Source: Arcobacteraceae bacterium (lineage in GTDB: Bacteria; Campylobacterota; Campylobacteria; Campylobacterales; Arcobacteraceae). From it: 46,655 nucleotides of DNA. The first letter of the stretch is position 1. Each line of letters starts with the position of its first letter. The notes below the pieces were generated by a model. It had not been told where the DNA came from. It did not search any database and was given only the letters and a program-made list of their open reading frames with translations. Both the position numbers and the translations under genes were made by a program. The DNA is taken from positions 1-46,655 of the forward strand of contig JAOZMC010000005.1 of NCBI GenBank assembly GCA_029934475.1. Direction: 5' to 3'. Below are positions 24,228 through 34,110 of the stretch, one piece after another.

Positions 24228-25256
24228 ATGACACAGACACCACGACTGGGATTTGACGAGGCACTTGCTTTATACGATATGGACTTGATACAGCTAGGAC
24301 AGATGGCGACAAAAGTTCGACGACAAAAGTATGGTAGCAAAACATTTTACAACATAAACAAACATATAAACCCCACAAATGTATGCAAAGATGTTTGCCA
24401 GTTTTGTAGCTTTAGTGCTAGTCGCAAAAATCCGCTCCAATACACTATGACACATGAGCAAATACTAGATGATATAGATAAAAGTATCAAAAATAGCATA
24501 GATGAGGTGCATATGGTATCTGCTCACAACAGCGATGTTTCGTTGGGTTGGTATATGGATATATTTGCCAAAATCAAAGCAAAACACCCCAAGCTACATA
24601 TCAAGGCTCTCACAGCAGCAGAGATACATTTTCTAAGTTGTCAGCACAACAAAACTTATAAGCAAATCATAGATATGATGTGTGACAGCGGAGTGGATTC
24701 TATGCCCGGAGGTGGAGCTGAGATATTTGATGAGACCGTGCGAAAACGAGTTTGTGGAGGCAAAGTTGGTAGTGAAGATTGGCTTAAAATTCATAAACTA
24801 TGGCATCAAAAAGGCAGAAAATCAAATGCCACCATGCTGTTTGGACACATAGAAAACAGGGAGCATAGGATAGACCATATGATGAGACTACGACACCTAC
24901 AAGACAGCACCGGTGGATTTAACTGCTTTATACCTCTAGTATATCAGACACAAAACAACTACCTAAACATAAAAGAACCTCTCACAGCAGTGGAGATACT
25001 CAAGACCATAGCTATATCTAGGTTGGTGCTTGATAACTTCGAACATATCAAAGCATATTGGGTGACATCTACTATCAAGCTAGCCTTAGTCGCTCAAGAG
25101 TTTGGAGCAGATGACCTAGACGGCACTATAGAAAAAGAGTCGATAAACAGTGCAGCAGGGGCACAAAGTAAAGACGGTATGAGACAAGATGAGTTTGTAG
25201 GTCTCATAAAAAACAGCGGATATGTGCCGACTAGACGAGATAGCTTATATAGCTAA
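24228..25256 (+). CDS. mqnE: Aminofutalosine synthase MqnE (radical SAM)
   Basis: A 342-residue radical SAM enzyme of the futalosine route to menaquinone, joining chorismate-derived 3-[(1-carboxyvinyl)oxy]benzoate to SAM to form aminofutalosine. The cluster motif is CKDVCQFC at residues 53-60. HIKALTAAEIHFL and MPGGGAEIFDETVRKRVC are characteristic of MqnE rather than of MqnC. I start at ATG 24228 with AGGA eight bases upstream; a TTG directly before it is less likely. It is convergent with dnaB (seven-base gap). It implies menaquinone-based respiration. Confidence 0.92.
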   Translation: MTQTPRLGFDEALALYDMDLIQLGQMATKVRRQKYGSKTFYNINKHINPTNVCKDVCQFCSFSASRKNPLQYTMTHEQILDDIDKSIKNSIDEVHMVSAHNSDVSLGWYMDIFAKIKAKHPKLHIKALTAAEIHFLSCQHNKTYKQIIDMMCDSGVDSMPGGGAEIFDETVRKRVCGGKVGSEDWLKIHKLWHQKGRKSNATMLFGHIENREHRIDHMMRLRHLQDSTGGFNCFIPLVYQTQNNYLNIKEPLTAVEILKTIAISRLVLDNFEHIKAYWVTSTIKLALVAQEFGADDLDGTIEKESINSAAGAQSKDGMRQDEFVGLIKNSGYVPTRRDSLYS

Positions 25257-25263
25257 AAACAAA

Positions 25264-26699
25264 CTATATACCACTTGGCATATCTATCTTGGTGATTTGC
25301 TCCGTATTAACCTGTCCTTCAAACTCACTGACTGTAGGTTGCGATCCTGTGTATTGATCTACAAATCTAGTTTTGTCTTTTTGAAATGTTAGCTTGACAG
25401 TGCCGGTGGGCCCATTTCGTTGTTTGCCTATGATTATCTCTGCTTCCTCTTCTTTTTTGCCTATAAACTTACTTTTATATACCTCGCCTTTGTCTTTGGC
25501 TGCTTTTTCTTTCCTCTTTTCTTCTCGCTCTTGATACACATCGTCACGATACACAAACATGATAATATCCGCATCTTGCTCTATAGCTCCTGACTCACGA
25601 AGATCGCTAAGCATTGGTCGTTTGTCTGGTCTGCTTTCTAGTACTCTGTTTAGCTGTGAGAGTGCCACTATGGGGATATTTAGCTCTCGCGCTAGCATCT
25701 TCAAGCCTCTACTTATCTCGCTTATCTCTAGGTGTCTGTCTTTGGTCGTGGTGCCGACCATCATCTGTAGATAATCAATCATAATCATAGATATATTGTT
25801 CTCCTTGTTTTGTGCTATTTTTCGCACTCTTGCACGAAGTTGATTTATATTTAGTACACCTCCATCATCTACCCACAGTTTCATACTGTTTAGCTCGTCA
25901 GTTGCTTTGCTCAGCTGTGTAAATTGTTTATCATTTAGCTTGCCCATCCGTAGGTCTTGGAGTGGTATAGATGTCCTGATACTTAGCATTCGTAGAAGTA
26001 GCTGATGGCTTGGCATCTCCAGTGAAAATACCACAACACCTTTGCCTGCTTCTATATTTTTAAGTAGCATATTGAGCATCAAAGCTGTTTTGCCCATAGA
26101 TGGTCGTGCTGCTATGATTATCAAGTCACCATCACCAAATCCTGTGGTAAGTTTGTCTAGCTCACGAAATCCTGTAGTCTCACCTATGAGATAGCTGTCG
26201 CCTTTGTTTTTCATAAGCTGTATATGATCCAAAGTCTCCTGCACCACTGTTGGCATATCTTTTATATCTACACTAGCTTGGTCTGTGCTGATCTTGTATA
26301 GTTCGTTTTGGACTATATCTAGCGACTGCGATGCTTTATTGTTTTCGTTTTCTACCTCTTTTTGTATCACTAGAGCAAGTGATGCTAGCTCTCTTTTGAC
26401 TGCACCATCTTTGATCTGTGTGATATATGCACCTATATTTGATATAGGATTTGATGAGATTATCTCTAGTAGCACCTCTTCATCTAGCTCTTTTTTGTCA
26501 GATTTTTGTCGTATAAACTCTTCATCTATAGGCATATTGTCGTTGTGTAGTTTTTGCATAATATCAAATATATATGCATGAGCTGGAAAATAGAAGTCTT
26601 TTGTCATTAATATGCCCAACACATCTTCTATAATATTGTCATCAAATATGATAGAGCTTAGCACCGCTCGCTCTATGTTTAGCTTATATACAGAGTCCA

Positions 26700-26700
<1 letters not shown>
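25264..26700 (-). CDS. dnaB: Replicative DNA helicase DnaB
   Basis: A 478-residue hexameric helicase. The N-terminal domain occupies about residues 1-105. The linker follows, then the RecA-like core with Walker A ARPSMGKTA at 198-206 and a SMIMIDYLQMM Walker B strand near 305. LSQLNRVLESRPDKRPMLSD and DLRESGAIEQDADIIMF are standard. No intein is present. A lysine/glutamate-rich insertion follows YRDDVYQEREEKRKEKAAKD near residue 390, longer than in many homologues. Its start codon overlaps the pyrH stop by one base. Confidence 0.97.
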
Positions 26701-27407
<707 letters not shown>

Positions 27408-27439
27408 CTATGATCCTTTGTTTGTCAAAAACTTTGTGT

Positions 27440-27460
27440 AGTTTATCCAAAAGAGTTTAA
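27440..27460 (-). promoter_or_regulatory. Promoter of pyrH-dnaB
   Basis: Minus strand TTAAA, seven bases, GGATAAACT, about 33 bases before the pyrH start. Confidence 0.5.
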
Positions 27461-27554
27461 AGCAATACAAAAATTTGATAATAAAATCACAATTAAAAAG
27501 AAACTCACGAGCAAAATTTGACTGCAAATGCTCAAGTCACACTAGATATAGAGA

Positions 27555-28130
27555 CTACAATATTTTTTGTATATTTTTTGTAATATCTTTTATGTCTGGG
27601 TTATTGAAAAAATCTTTTGTAGTTGTGATGATTTGTCCATTTTCGTAGCTGCTTTTTTTTGCGTAGTCTTTTGCAATATCTACTGGCACTTCCAAAGCTT
27701 TCAAAAGTTTTCCGTCATGGTTGAATATAACCACCACTAGATAATCAAACTTCCATGACCTTATCTTACCAAGGCTAGTAGCTGATAGTTTGTCTACTTT
27801 TCTTGCTTTGATTTGATATAGAGTCTCTTTGTTGTTTTTAGTTACTTTCATATCTGCACTTTTAAACGATGTTGGCAAAAGCTTACCACCATAAGATTTG
27901 GAAACTACATATTCTGAATACTCCGATAAAATATTTCTTGACCTGCCAAGCTCTTTGTGCAATTTGTTGCCTGCTTGATTGTAACTTAACCAAAGTTTAT
28001 TGATATGGTTTGTTTTGGCAGTTTCATCTTTGCTACGGCTATCGTTTACACTACTTGCATCTATTTGTGTGGCAAATACCGCCCACAACATTATCGCTGA
28101 CAAGAGCGAACCAAATTTTACAATTTTCAT
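27555..28130 (-). CDS. PD-(D/E)XK-like (DUF6998-type) nuclease domain protein with signal peptide
   Basis: A 191-residue protein. Residues 1-26 look like a Sec signal peptide (Lys, then a hydrophobic FGSLLSAIMLWAVF core, then IDAS). The rest resembles DUF6998-type restriction-enzyme-fold domains: LGRSRNILSEYSEY near 61-74, Asp93, then Gln106-Ile-Lys108 (YQIKARK), and IRSWKFDYLVVVIF near 123. This set fits an E...D...QxK nuclease active site. An AAAAAGGA site six bases before the ATG supports translation from 28130, so the signal peptide appears genuine. It lies beside a DNA methyltransferase gene with its own promoter. A periplasmic or secreted nuclease is my inference; the family call is from memory. 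Confidence 0.65.
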   Translation of the reverse strand: MKIVKFGSLLSAIMLWAVFATQIDASSVNDSRSKDETAKTNHINKLWLSYNQAGNKLHKELGRSRNILSEYSEYVVSKSYGGKLLPTSFKSADMKVTKNNKETLYQIKARKVDKLSATSLGKIRSWKFDYLVVVIFNHDGKLLKALEVPVDIAKDYAKKSSYENGQIITTTKDFFNNPDIKDITKNIQKIL

Positions 28131-28185
28131 ATTTTTCCTTTTTGTTAGATATTTTATATAAATACCTAATCTTTTTTTGTGCTGG

Positions 28186-28207
28186 ATTTTATCATATTAA
28201 ATTTAAA
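28186..28207 (-). promoter_or_regulatory. Promoter of the exported nuclease-like gene
   Basis: Minus strand TTTAAA-type element, spacer of seven to eight bases, then TGATAAAAT. It lies in the 106-base gap after the methyltransferase gene, so the nuclease-like gene can be expressed separately, with a leader of about 50 bases. Confidence 0.55.
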
Positions 28208-28236
28208 CTAACTTTGCTTTGTATAATTTGGACAAT

Positions 28237-29187
28237 TTATGATGAAAAATATACCTCGTTTATAACATCTCTGGCAAGTTTATAATCCAACCTTCGGCGA
28301 TATTTGTTGTCTGCTCGCATCCCTTTAAATGGTGTCAAAAATATATCACCTGTGCTTTCTCGTAGAGACGAGATAGTGTGGTTGAGCTGAACTATAAGTT
28401 TGTTTATATCTGCATCTATAGATATTCTTGTGATAGACCTAGAGCTGTGGCTCACTTTGTTTGTATCTATCAAGTCGCCGTCACAAAACTTGATAGATGG
28501 GGTTTTTGTGTTGTCTATAGCTATCAAGCCTAGCTTGCCTTGTTTGTCGTTAAATCTCATATTGGTTTTTTTTGTTGGGTTTGGTAGCTTATTTTTCAGA
28601 TCTTTCAATAAGCCCAAATATTTTTGATTGTCATAAACTTTTGTCGGTGTTGGGTTTTTGCTAAACAAAGCCAGACATACAGGGTGGTCTGTGTCATCAA
28701 ACATCTTTGTGTTCAATAAAATATAAGCAGACAATCTACTCAAAAATATATTTGCATTTATAAAAGAAGCCGGTATTATCGCTGCTACATAGTCGCAGTT
28801 ATCCAGACATTTCTCTAAGCTAAATTTATACATATCATCATATGTAGTAGCGGGATAATCTATATTTCGTCTTGAGGCAGAGTTTTGGGCTAGGTATGGT
28901 GGATTTGTAACACAAACTTTGTAGCCTGTAGGAAAATCTTTTAAAGTGTCTTGTCTTTGTATATTTTTGTTTTGTGGTTCTATATCAAATGATTTGAAAC
29001 TATTGCACAGTGATAAATTTTGCAACATTGTGATAAGATTGTTGGACCCTGCAAATGGTTCTAGTATCGTAGTGTTTGTGATATTACACTCACGACACCA
29101 CTCATCAAATGCTTGATTTTCAAAAGGATTATAAGATGTAAAGTATTGACCGTTTGCTCTTTTGTCATGATTGAATAGATTTACCAC
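28237..29187 (-). CDS. N6-adenine DNA methyltransferase, TaqI/Eco57I-like
   Basis: A 316-residue DNA methyltransferase with the gamma-class motif order: motif X GQYFT at 13-17, motif I ILEPFAGSNN at 41-50, acidic SFDIEP near 66-71, and catalytic NPPY at 95-98. It is short, so the C-terminal target-recognition region is small (about residues 190-316). It starts with GTG with GAAGG upstream. Next to a nuclease-fold gene it could form a type II restriction-modification pair, but that partner carries a signal peptide. As an alternative it may be an orphan regulatory methylase. The pair interrupts the core genes between pyrH and the rhomboid-lon string. Confidence 0.82.
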   Translation of the reverse strand: MVNLFNHDKRANGQYFTSYNPFENQAFDEWCRECNITNTTILEPFAGSNNLITMLQNLSLCNSFKSFDIEPQNKNIQRQDTLKDFPTGYKVCVTNPPYLAQNSASRRNIDYPATTYDDMYKFSLEKCLDNCDYVAAIIPASFINANIFLSRLSAYILLNTKMFDDTDHPVCLALFSKNPTPTKVYDNQKYLGLLKDLKNKLPNPTKKTNMRFNDKQGKLGLIAIDNTKTPSIKFCDGDLIDTNKVSHSSRSITRISIDADINKLIVQLNHTISSLRESTGDIFLTPFKGMRADNKYRRRLDYKLARDVINEVYFSS

Positions 29188-29209
29188 ACTATACCTTCGA
29201 TCTTTTTTG

Positions 29210-29226
29210 TATTATATCTAGTTAAG
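29210..29226 (-). promoter_or_regulatory. Promoter of the DNA methyltransferase gene
   Basis: Minus strand TTAACTAGATATAATAC, a good -10 with a TTAA-like element closer than in the other promoters of the window. It lies about 25 bases before the GTG start. Confidence 0.5.
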
Positions 29227-29243
29227 ATAAATTTTCCAAACTT

Positions 29244-29792
29244 TCAAATACTCAAGAACTTTTTTGTAGCAACTAGTCCTGCTATATACCCTATACCAAA
29301 CCCAGCAAGATGAGCATACCATGCGATATTTAGTCCCAACACCAAAGGCAAAAACGATATAGCGAGTATCCATATAGTCATGGGTCTGGTCTTGCTACTA
29401 TCGACACTGGCTACAAATCCTATCAACACAGATATCGCTCCAGATGCTCCTACTATGTTGTGGTCTGTCATATCAAAAGCATATATATAGCCAAAAGCCA
29501 AGATAGATGTAGCCACACCGCCTACAAAATACAACAAAAAGAAAACTCTTTTGCTATATGCTTGCTCTATGATATTGCCAAACTGAAAAAGTATCACCAT
29601 ATTCATGACAATATGTAGCAAACCTCCATGCATAAACATACTAGAGAGCGGTTGCCACCAAAAGTTGTATTGCACAAACATCATATTTAACCCAAACACC
29701 GCATAGCTGTTTTCATAATACTGCATAGATAGATATGCTAAACTAGACAAAAATACTACGATATTTGTCGTCGTGTATGTGCTACTTCTCAA
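29244..29792 (-). CDS. Rhomboid-family intramembrane serine protease
   Basis: A 182-residue protein with six hydrophobic segments, the minimal bacterial rhomboid core. The catalytic Ser117 is in GASGAI and His161 in AHLAGFGIG. HGGLLHIVMNM at 55-65 provides the conserved His60 and Asn64 of the active site. It cleaves membrane-embedded segments of unknown substrates. It overlaps the end of lon by 11 bases, so it belongs to the lon-bamD unit. Confidence 0.92.
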   Translation of the reverse strand: MRSSTYTTTNIVVFLSSLAYLSMQYYENSYAVFGLNMMFVQYNFWWQPLSSMFMHGGLLHIVMNMVILFQFGNIIEQAYSKRVFFLLYFVGGVATSILAFGYIYAFDMTDHNIVGASGAISVLIGFVASVDSSKTRPMTIWILAISFLPLVLGLNIAWYAHLAGFGIGYIAGLVATKKFLSI

Positions 29793-32127
29793 ATACTTTG
29801 TCCATCACCTCTAGTATAGTTTTAACTGGCGATATCTTGATATGTTGCAGCACCTCTTTTGGTATATCGTCTATGTCGTCTTGATAATTTTTGTATGGTA
29901 TCAGCACCTCTTTGACTCCTGCTTTGTATGCGGCTATGAGCTTCTCTTTGAGACCGCCTATTGGTAGCACATCGCCTTTGAGCGACAGCTCACCAGTCAT
30001 AGCTATGTTTTGCCATACTTTCACATCTTTTAATATAGAATAGATAGCTACTGCCATAGTGATACCAGCACTTGGACCATCTTTTGGTGTAGCTCCGCTA
30101 GGTATATGTATATGGAGATCGTAGCTGTTGAATATCGGTGTTTTTGTGCTGTTTTGTGTGCCATCTATGATAGTCTTGACGACAGTGTGCGATATCTTTG
30201 CTGACTCTTTCATGACATCGCCCAAACTTCCAGTGAGACTAAGCACTCCTTTGCCTTTGATCTTCGCAGCTTCTATCGTCAATGTATCACCACCCACTGC
30301 TGTCCAAGCTAGCCCACTCACTAAACCTATTTTGGCCGTATTTTCTGCTTTTTCTATCTTAAATATCGGTTTTTTGAGATATTTTTTGATATTTGTCAAA
30401 CCTATCTGCACTGGTTTGTTTTCTTTGAGCAACTCTCTAGCAACCTTCCTAAATAGTTTAGCAAAAACTCGCCTGAGATTTCGCACACCTGATTCTCTAG
30501 TGTAGTTGTCTATGATTGTCTTGATACAGTTTGGACTTATATGCACAGCATCCCGCTGAATGCCGTGGGTTTTTAGCTCCTGTGGAATAAGATAATTTAT
30601 AGCTATGTTGTATTTTTCGAGCGGTGTATAGCTACTAAGCCACACAAACTCCATGCGGTCTCGCAAAGCAGGAGGTATAGTAGAAGTAGTGTTCGCCGTA
30701 GCTATAAACAAACATCGACTCAGATCTATATCAAAGTTGAGATATAGGTCTTGGAAACTGCTGTTTTGTTCTGGGTCTAGCACTTCAAGCATCACAGAAG
30801 TAGGGTCGCCTTTGTGTCCTCGTCCTATCTTATCAATCTCATCTAGCACTACAACTGGGTTCATATTTTTTGCTCTCATGAGACCTTGGACTATCCGTCC
30901 GGGCATCGCTCCTACATATGTCCGTCTGTGACCTCGCAGTTCATTGACATCGTCAAGTCCGCCCAGAGCTATACGGACAAGCGACCGTCCTAGAGCTTTT
31001 GATATAGAGTTTGCCAGTGATGTTTTGCCTATACCCGGAGGACCTACAAAACAGACTATAGTGCCACTTTTGGTTCTAGTGTTGTGGTTTTGTTTGAACA
31101 GCTGTTTGACTGCAAAAAACTCCACTATCCTGTCTTTTGGTGCCTCTAGCCCAAAGTGGTCACGGTCTAGCTGTGTTTGTATCTCGTCTATGGATATATT
31201 TTTGTCGCTGTATTTGCCAAACGGTATATCAAACACATATTCCAAATATGTCTCTAGTAATGTAGTGTCTGGCTGGTCTTGGTGAAGTCTTGAGAGTCTT
31301 TGGGCTATCTTTTTGCACTCTTTGTAGCCATCTGCACTCATATGACTTTTGAGTTTTTTGAGTTTTTTGAGATTCTTTTTTTGTTTTTTTTGTTTGTCGC
31401 CACTTCCATCATCTAGTTTATTTTGTAAATTTTTTATCTGTTCTTTTATAAAATACTTTTCATTTGTGTTGTGTATCTTTCTATTTACTTCGTTTTGTAC
31501 TGTTTGTTGAAGTTTGAGTGCTTCTATTTGTTCGTTGATATATTCTACTAGCATAACTAGTCGTAACTCTATATCGGTTTGCTTGAACAGCACATACGAA
31601 GGTTTGATAGGTATAGTCAATACAGACGATATCAAGTCAGTAGTTCTACTGGGATCATCGTTGGTATTTATGGTGTTTATCAGATCTGTGGGAAATTTTT
31701 TGTTGAGTTTTGAGTATTTCAAGATAGCTATTTTGAGTATTTTTAGCATAGCATCTACACGGTCTTTGTCGTATCTTTTTTGCACTAGATGTGAGACAGA
31801 TAGTATGAGCGGTGAGCCTTTGACTATATCTGTCGTGGCACATTTGCCGACACCTTTGAAAAGTATTTTGACTTTGTTGTTTGGCATGGCTACTTTTCTC
31901 ATGATAGTGCCTACTACACCTACATCATAAAAGTTGTCGATTTTGTTGCTATTTAAACTTTTCTTGACTACGACTACTATAGGTGTATCGTGCTCGAGTG
32001 CGTAGTTGATAGAGTTGATATTTTGCTCATCTTCAAAAAATATAGGAGCTATCATAAACGGATACAAAAACAGATCGTCTATGATGATAGCAGGTAGATT
32101 TTGAGGTAGTTTTATATCATTTGTCAA
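29782..32127 (-). CDS. lon: ATP-dependent protease Lon (LonA)
   Basis: A 781-residue cytoplasmic protease. The N-terminal substrate-binding domain spans about residues 10-200. The AAA+ module carries Walker A GPPGIGKTS near residue 355 and Walker B VVLDEIDKIG near 420. The peptidase domain holds the Ser in KDGPSAGITMA near 680 and Lys in LKEKLIAAYKAG near 725, the catalytic dyad. The central coiled coil contains an unusually lysine-rich run (KQKKQKKNLKKLKKLK) near residue 245. It starts four bases inside the bamD end. It degrades misfolded and regulatory proteins. Confidence 0.96.
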   Translation of the reverse strand: MTNDIKLPQNLPAIIIDDLFLYPFMIAPIFFEDEQNINSINYALEHDTPIVVVVKKSLNSNKIDNFYDVGVVGTIMRKVAMPNNKVKILFKGVGKCATTDIVKGSPLILSVSHLVQKRYDKDRVDAMLKILKIAILKYSKLNKKFPTDLINTINTNDDPSRTTDLISSVLTIPIKPSYVLFKQTDIELRLVMLVEYINEQIEALKLQQTVQNEVNRKIHNTNEKYFIKEQIKNLQNKLDDGSGDKQKKQKKNLKKLKKLKSHMSADGYKECKKIAQRLSRLHQDQPDTTLLETYLEYVFDIPFGKYSDKNISIDEIQTQLDRDHFGLEAPKDRIVEFFAVKQLFKQNHNTRTKSGTIVCFVGPPGIGKTSLANSISKALGRSLVRIALGGLDDVNELRGHRRTYVGAMPGRIVQGLMRAKNMNPVVVLDEIDKIGRGHKGDPTSVMLEVLDPEQNSSFQDLYLNFDIDLSRCLFIATANTTSTIPPALRDRMEFVWLSSYTPLEKYNIAINYLIPQELKTHGIQRDAVHISPNCIKTIIDNYTRESGVRNLRRVFAKLFRKVARELLKENKPVQIGLTNIKKYLKKPIFKIEKAENTAKIGLVSGLAWTAVGGDTLTIEAAKIKGKGVLSLTGSLGDVMKESAKISHTVVKTIIDGTQNSTKTPIFNSYDLHIHIPSGATPKDGPSAGITMAVAIYSILKDVKVWQNIAMTGELSLKGDVLPIGGLKEKLIAAYKAGVKEVLIPYKNYQDDIDDIPKEVLQHIKISPVKTILEVMDKVFEK

Positions 32128-32789
32128 AAATGCCCCTCCTCAAACAACATCATATACCACGGAGTTTTGGCTTCTTTGTAGTCCTTGTTGTCGCTGGAGT
32201 TTTCCGCCTTTTTTTTATAAAACTTTTCCGCCTTTGGCTTGCCTATTCTTCCATATAGTTCAGATACACTGAGGTTAAACTGGTGTTGAGACATCTTGAG
32301 TCTAGTGTGCATATCGTTTGCTAGGTGTATATATATTGTATCTGGATACTCTTTGACAAACTGCTCCACTGCCATGACTGTTTCATCTAGTTTGGATTGT
32401 TGTCTATATCTGTGTAGCATAGAGTTGTATCCAGCTTTGAGTTTCAAAAAGCGGACATAGTCTATACTATCGCCTAGAGGATATGTCATGATATATTCAT
32501 CGGCATAGTAGTTTGCCATCTTGTATTGATCTTTGTTCATATGCATCTTGAGCAACAATATCATAGCAGGTTCTATATATAACGATCTTGAGTGTTCGCT
32601 ACGAAGTGATATGAAACTATCGTCAGCATCATCGAGATATGTTTTTGAGATATCTTTGAGTATTTTGTCATACCAATATACAGCTGGTTTGTTGTAGTTT
32701 TCTAAGTCATATTTTGGAGCACAGCCTAGCATCAAAGATACAACCCCTACCAAAAATAGATTTAACCCTATATTTAAAATATCTCTCAT
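32124..32789 (-). CDS. bamD: Outer-membrane assembly lipoprotein BamD
   Basis: A 221-residue lipoprotein of the BAM complex, which inserts beta-barrel proteins into the outer membrane. The lipobox is LMLGC with Cys23 as the lipidation site. The following residues form TPR-like helices (YWYDKILKDISKTYLDDAD, YADEYIMTYPLGDSIDYV, AVEQFVKEYPDTIYI). It overlaps lon by four bases. The lon-bamD neighbourhood is common in Campylobacterota. The PpiD-like protein encoded at 927 is a potential upstream chaperone for the same clients. Confidence 0.9.
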   Translation of the reverse strand: MRDILNIGLNLFLVGVVSLMLGCAPKYDLENYNKPAVYWYDKILKDISKTYLDDADDSFISLRSEHSRSLYIEPAMILLLKMHMNKDQYKMANYYADEYIMTYPLGDSIDYVRFLKLKAGYNSMLHRYRQQSKLDETVMAVEQFVKEYPDTIYIHLANDMHTRLKMSQHQFNLSVSELYGRIGKPKAEKFYKKKAENSSDNKDYKEAKTPWYMMLFEEGHF

Positions 32790-32796
32790 ATATCTA

Positions 32797-33726
32797 CTAG
32801 CCTAGATACGATATAGCACCGATACCAGCTATAGCACCGTCGCTTGCTGCACAAACTACTTGCTTGGGCGAATCAGCTCTTATGTCACCACAAGCAAAAA
32901 GTCCTGGAACTGAAGTTTGCATCTTGAGATCTACTATTATCTCGCCACTATCGTTTGTATCGCACAAAAATCCGCCATCGTCTTGTCTTAGAGGTTCGTT
33001 TAAAACATCTCGCCCTACAAATATAAATATACCTTGTAGCTTGAGCTTTTCTATACTATCTGTCTTTTTATTTTTGATATTGACTTGCGATACACCGCTG
33101 TCGTCTCCTATTATCTCATCTACTATCGTGTTGAAATATATCTTTATGTTTGCTAGTTTTTGTACTCTAGCTACAGTATTTGGCGATGCTCGAAACTTAT
33201 CGCCCCTATATGTCAAGTGCACCGTCTTGCAAATATGGCTTAAGTGTATCGCCTCTTCTAGTGCCGTATCACCGCCGCCTACTACTACGACTTCTTGATT
33301 TTTATAAAAAAACCCATCGCAAGTGGCACAAGTGCTGACACCCTTGCCAAAATACTTATCCTCGCCTTTTAGTCTCGCCTTTTTTGGCTTGGACCCTGTC
33401 GCCATGATGACGGTTTTTGCTGATATTTTTTCGCCGTTTGTTAGTGTTAAAGTGAAAATATCGCTTGATTTAACTATCTTTGCTACTTCGTTCATACTGT
33501 GTTTTAGACCAAATGCCTTTGACTGTTCTGGCCAGCTACTCATAAGCTCCATACCAGAGACTATCTCTTTTTGACCGGGGTAGTTTTCTATCTCACTACT
33601 TTGAGTTATCTGCCCTCCTGGTAATCCGAGCTCATACAAAACGACATCTTTCAACCCACCTCTAGTGGCATAAAGTCCAGCCGTCATACCAGCAGGACCT
33701 CCACCTATGATCGCTAAATCCAACAT
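32797..33726 (-). CDS. trxB: Thioredoxin-disulfide reductase
   Basis: A 309-residue FAD flavoenzyme that reduces thioredoxin with NADPH. The FAD loop is GGGPAGMTAGLYA at 8-20, the redox pair Cys133/Cys136 is in CATCDG, the NADPH loop VVGGGDTALEEA is near 147, and the C-terminal FAD contact ACGDIRADSPKQVVCAASDG is near 275. It lies downstream of trxA on the same strand, separated by 50 bases that contain a hairpin and a -10-like sequence, so it may be made both with trxA and on its own. Confidence 0.95.
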   Translation of the reverse strand: MLDLAIIGGGPAGMTAGLYATRGGLKDVVLYELGLPGGQITQSSEIENYPGQKEIVSGMELMSSWPEQSKAFGLKHSMNEVAKIVKSSDIFTLTLTNGEKISAKTVIMATGSKPKKARLKGEDKYFGKGVSTCATCDGFFYKNQEVVVVGGGDTALEEAIHLSHICKTVHLTYRGDKFRASPNTVARVQKLANIKIYFNTIVDEIIGDDSGVSQVNIKNKKTDSIEKLKLQGIFIFVGRDVLNEPLRQDDGGFLCDTNDSGEIIVDLKMQTSVPGLFACGDIRADSPKQVVCAASDGAIAGIGAISYLG

Positions 33727-33739
33727 ATTTTTCCTTTGT

Positions 33740-33768
33740 ATTTTATCTTCTGGGCAAAAGCCCAGAAG
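33740..33768 (-). promoter_or_regulatory. Intercistronic hairpin and -10-like sequence between trxA and trxB
   Basis: A perfect nine-base-pair stem (33747-33755 with 33760-33768) and four-base loop follow trxA. GATAAAATAC comes immediately after it on the minus strand, overlapping its base. The hairpin has no U-tract, so it is more likely to protect the trxA mRNA 3' end or lower read-through than to terminate fully. The GATAAAAT may start trxB transcripts. Confidence 0.5.
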
Positions 33769-33776
33769 AGACTCTT

Positions 33777-34094
33777 TTATATCAAAGAGTTTAACTTTTC
33801 AGCCAGTGCTTCTTTTGAAGAAGCTCCGATTTGTTCGTCTACTTTTTCTCCATCTTTCATGAATATGATAGTAGGTATGCTTCGCACTCCAAACTTCACA
33901 GATAACTCTTGTTGCTCGTCTGTGTTTACTTTGCATATCTTTGCTTTGCCATCAAACTCTACCGCTAGCTCATCTATAACTGGTGCTATCATCCTACAAG
34001 GACCACACCAAGGAGCCCAAAAATCCACCAAAGAAACACCACTGCTGGTTGTCTCGTCAAAATTATCTTCTGTTAATTCTATATATTTACTCAT
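33777..34094 (-). CDS. trxA: Thioredoxin
   Basis: A 105-residue thioredoxin with the active site WCGPC (Cys30, Cys33), the buried Asp of the VDFWAPW strand, and cis-Pro in RSIPTIIFMKDG near residue 72. It is a general disulfide reductant recycled by TrxB, encoded just downstream. Its leader contains a perfect 20-base-pair hairpin that ends 16 bases before the start codon. Confidence 0.96.
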   Translation of the reverse strand: MSKYIELTEDNFDETTSSGVSLVDFWAPWCGPCRMIAPVIDELAVEFDGKAKICKVNTDEQQELSVKFGVRSIPTIIFMKDGEKVDEQIGASSKEALAEKLNSLI

Positions 34095-34110
34095 ATTTTT
34101 CCTTTTTTAT

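Noticed and set aside
31330-31400. TTTTTTGAG repeats as a CRISPR-like or satellite array
   Set aside because: The units are short, irregular and inside the lon reading frame, where they encode lysine and leucine. There are no spacers.
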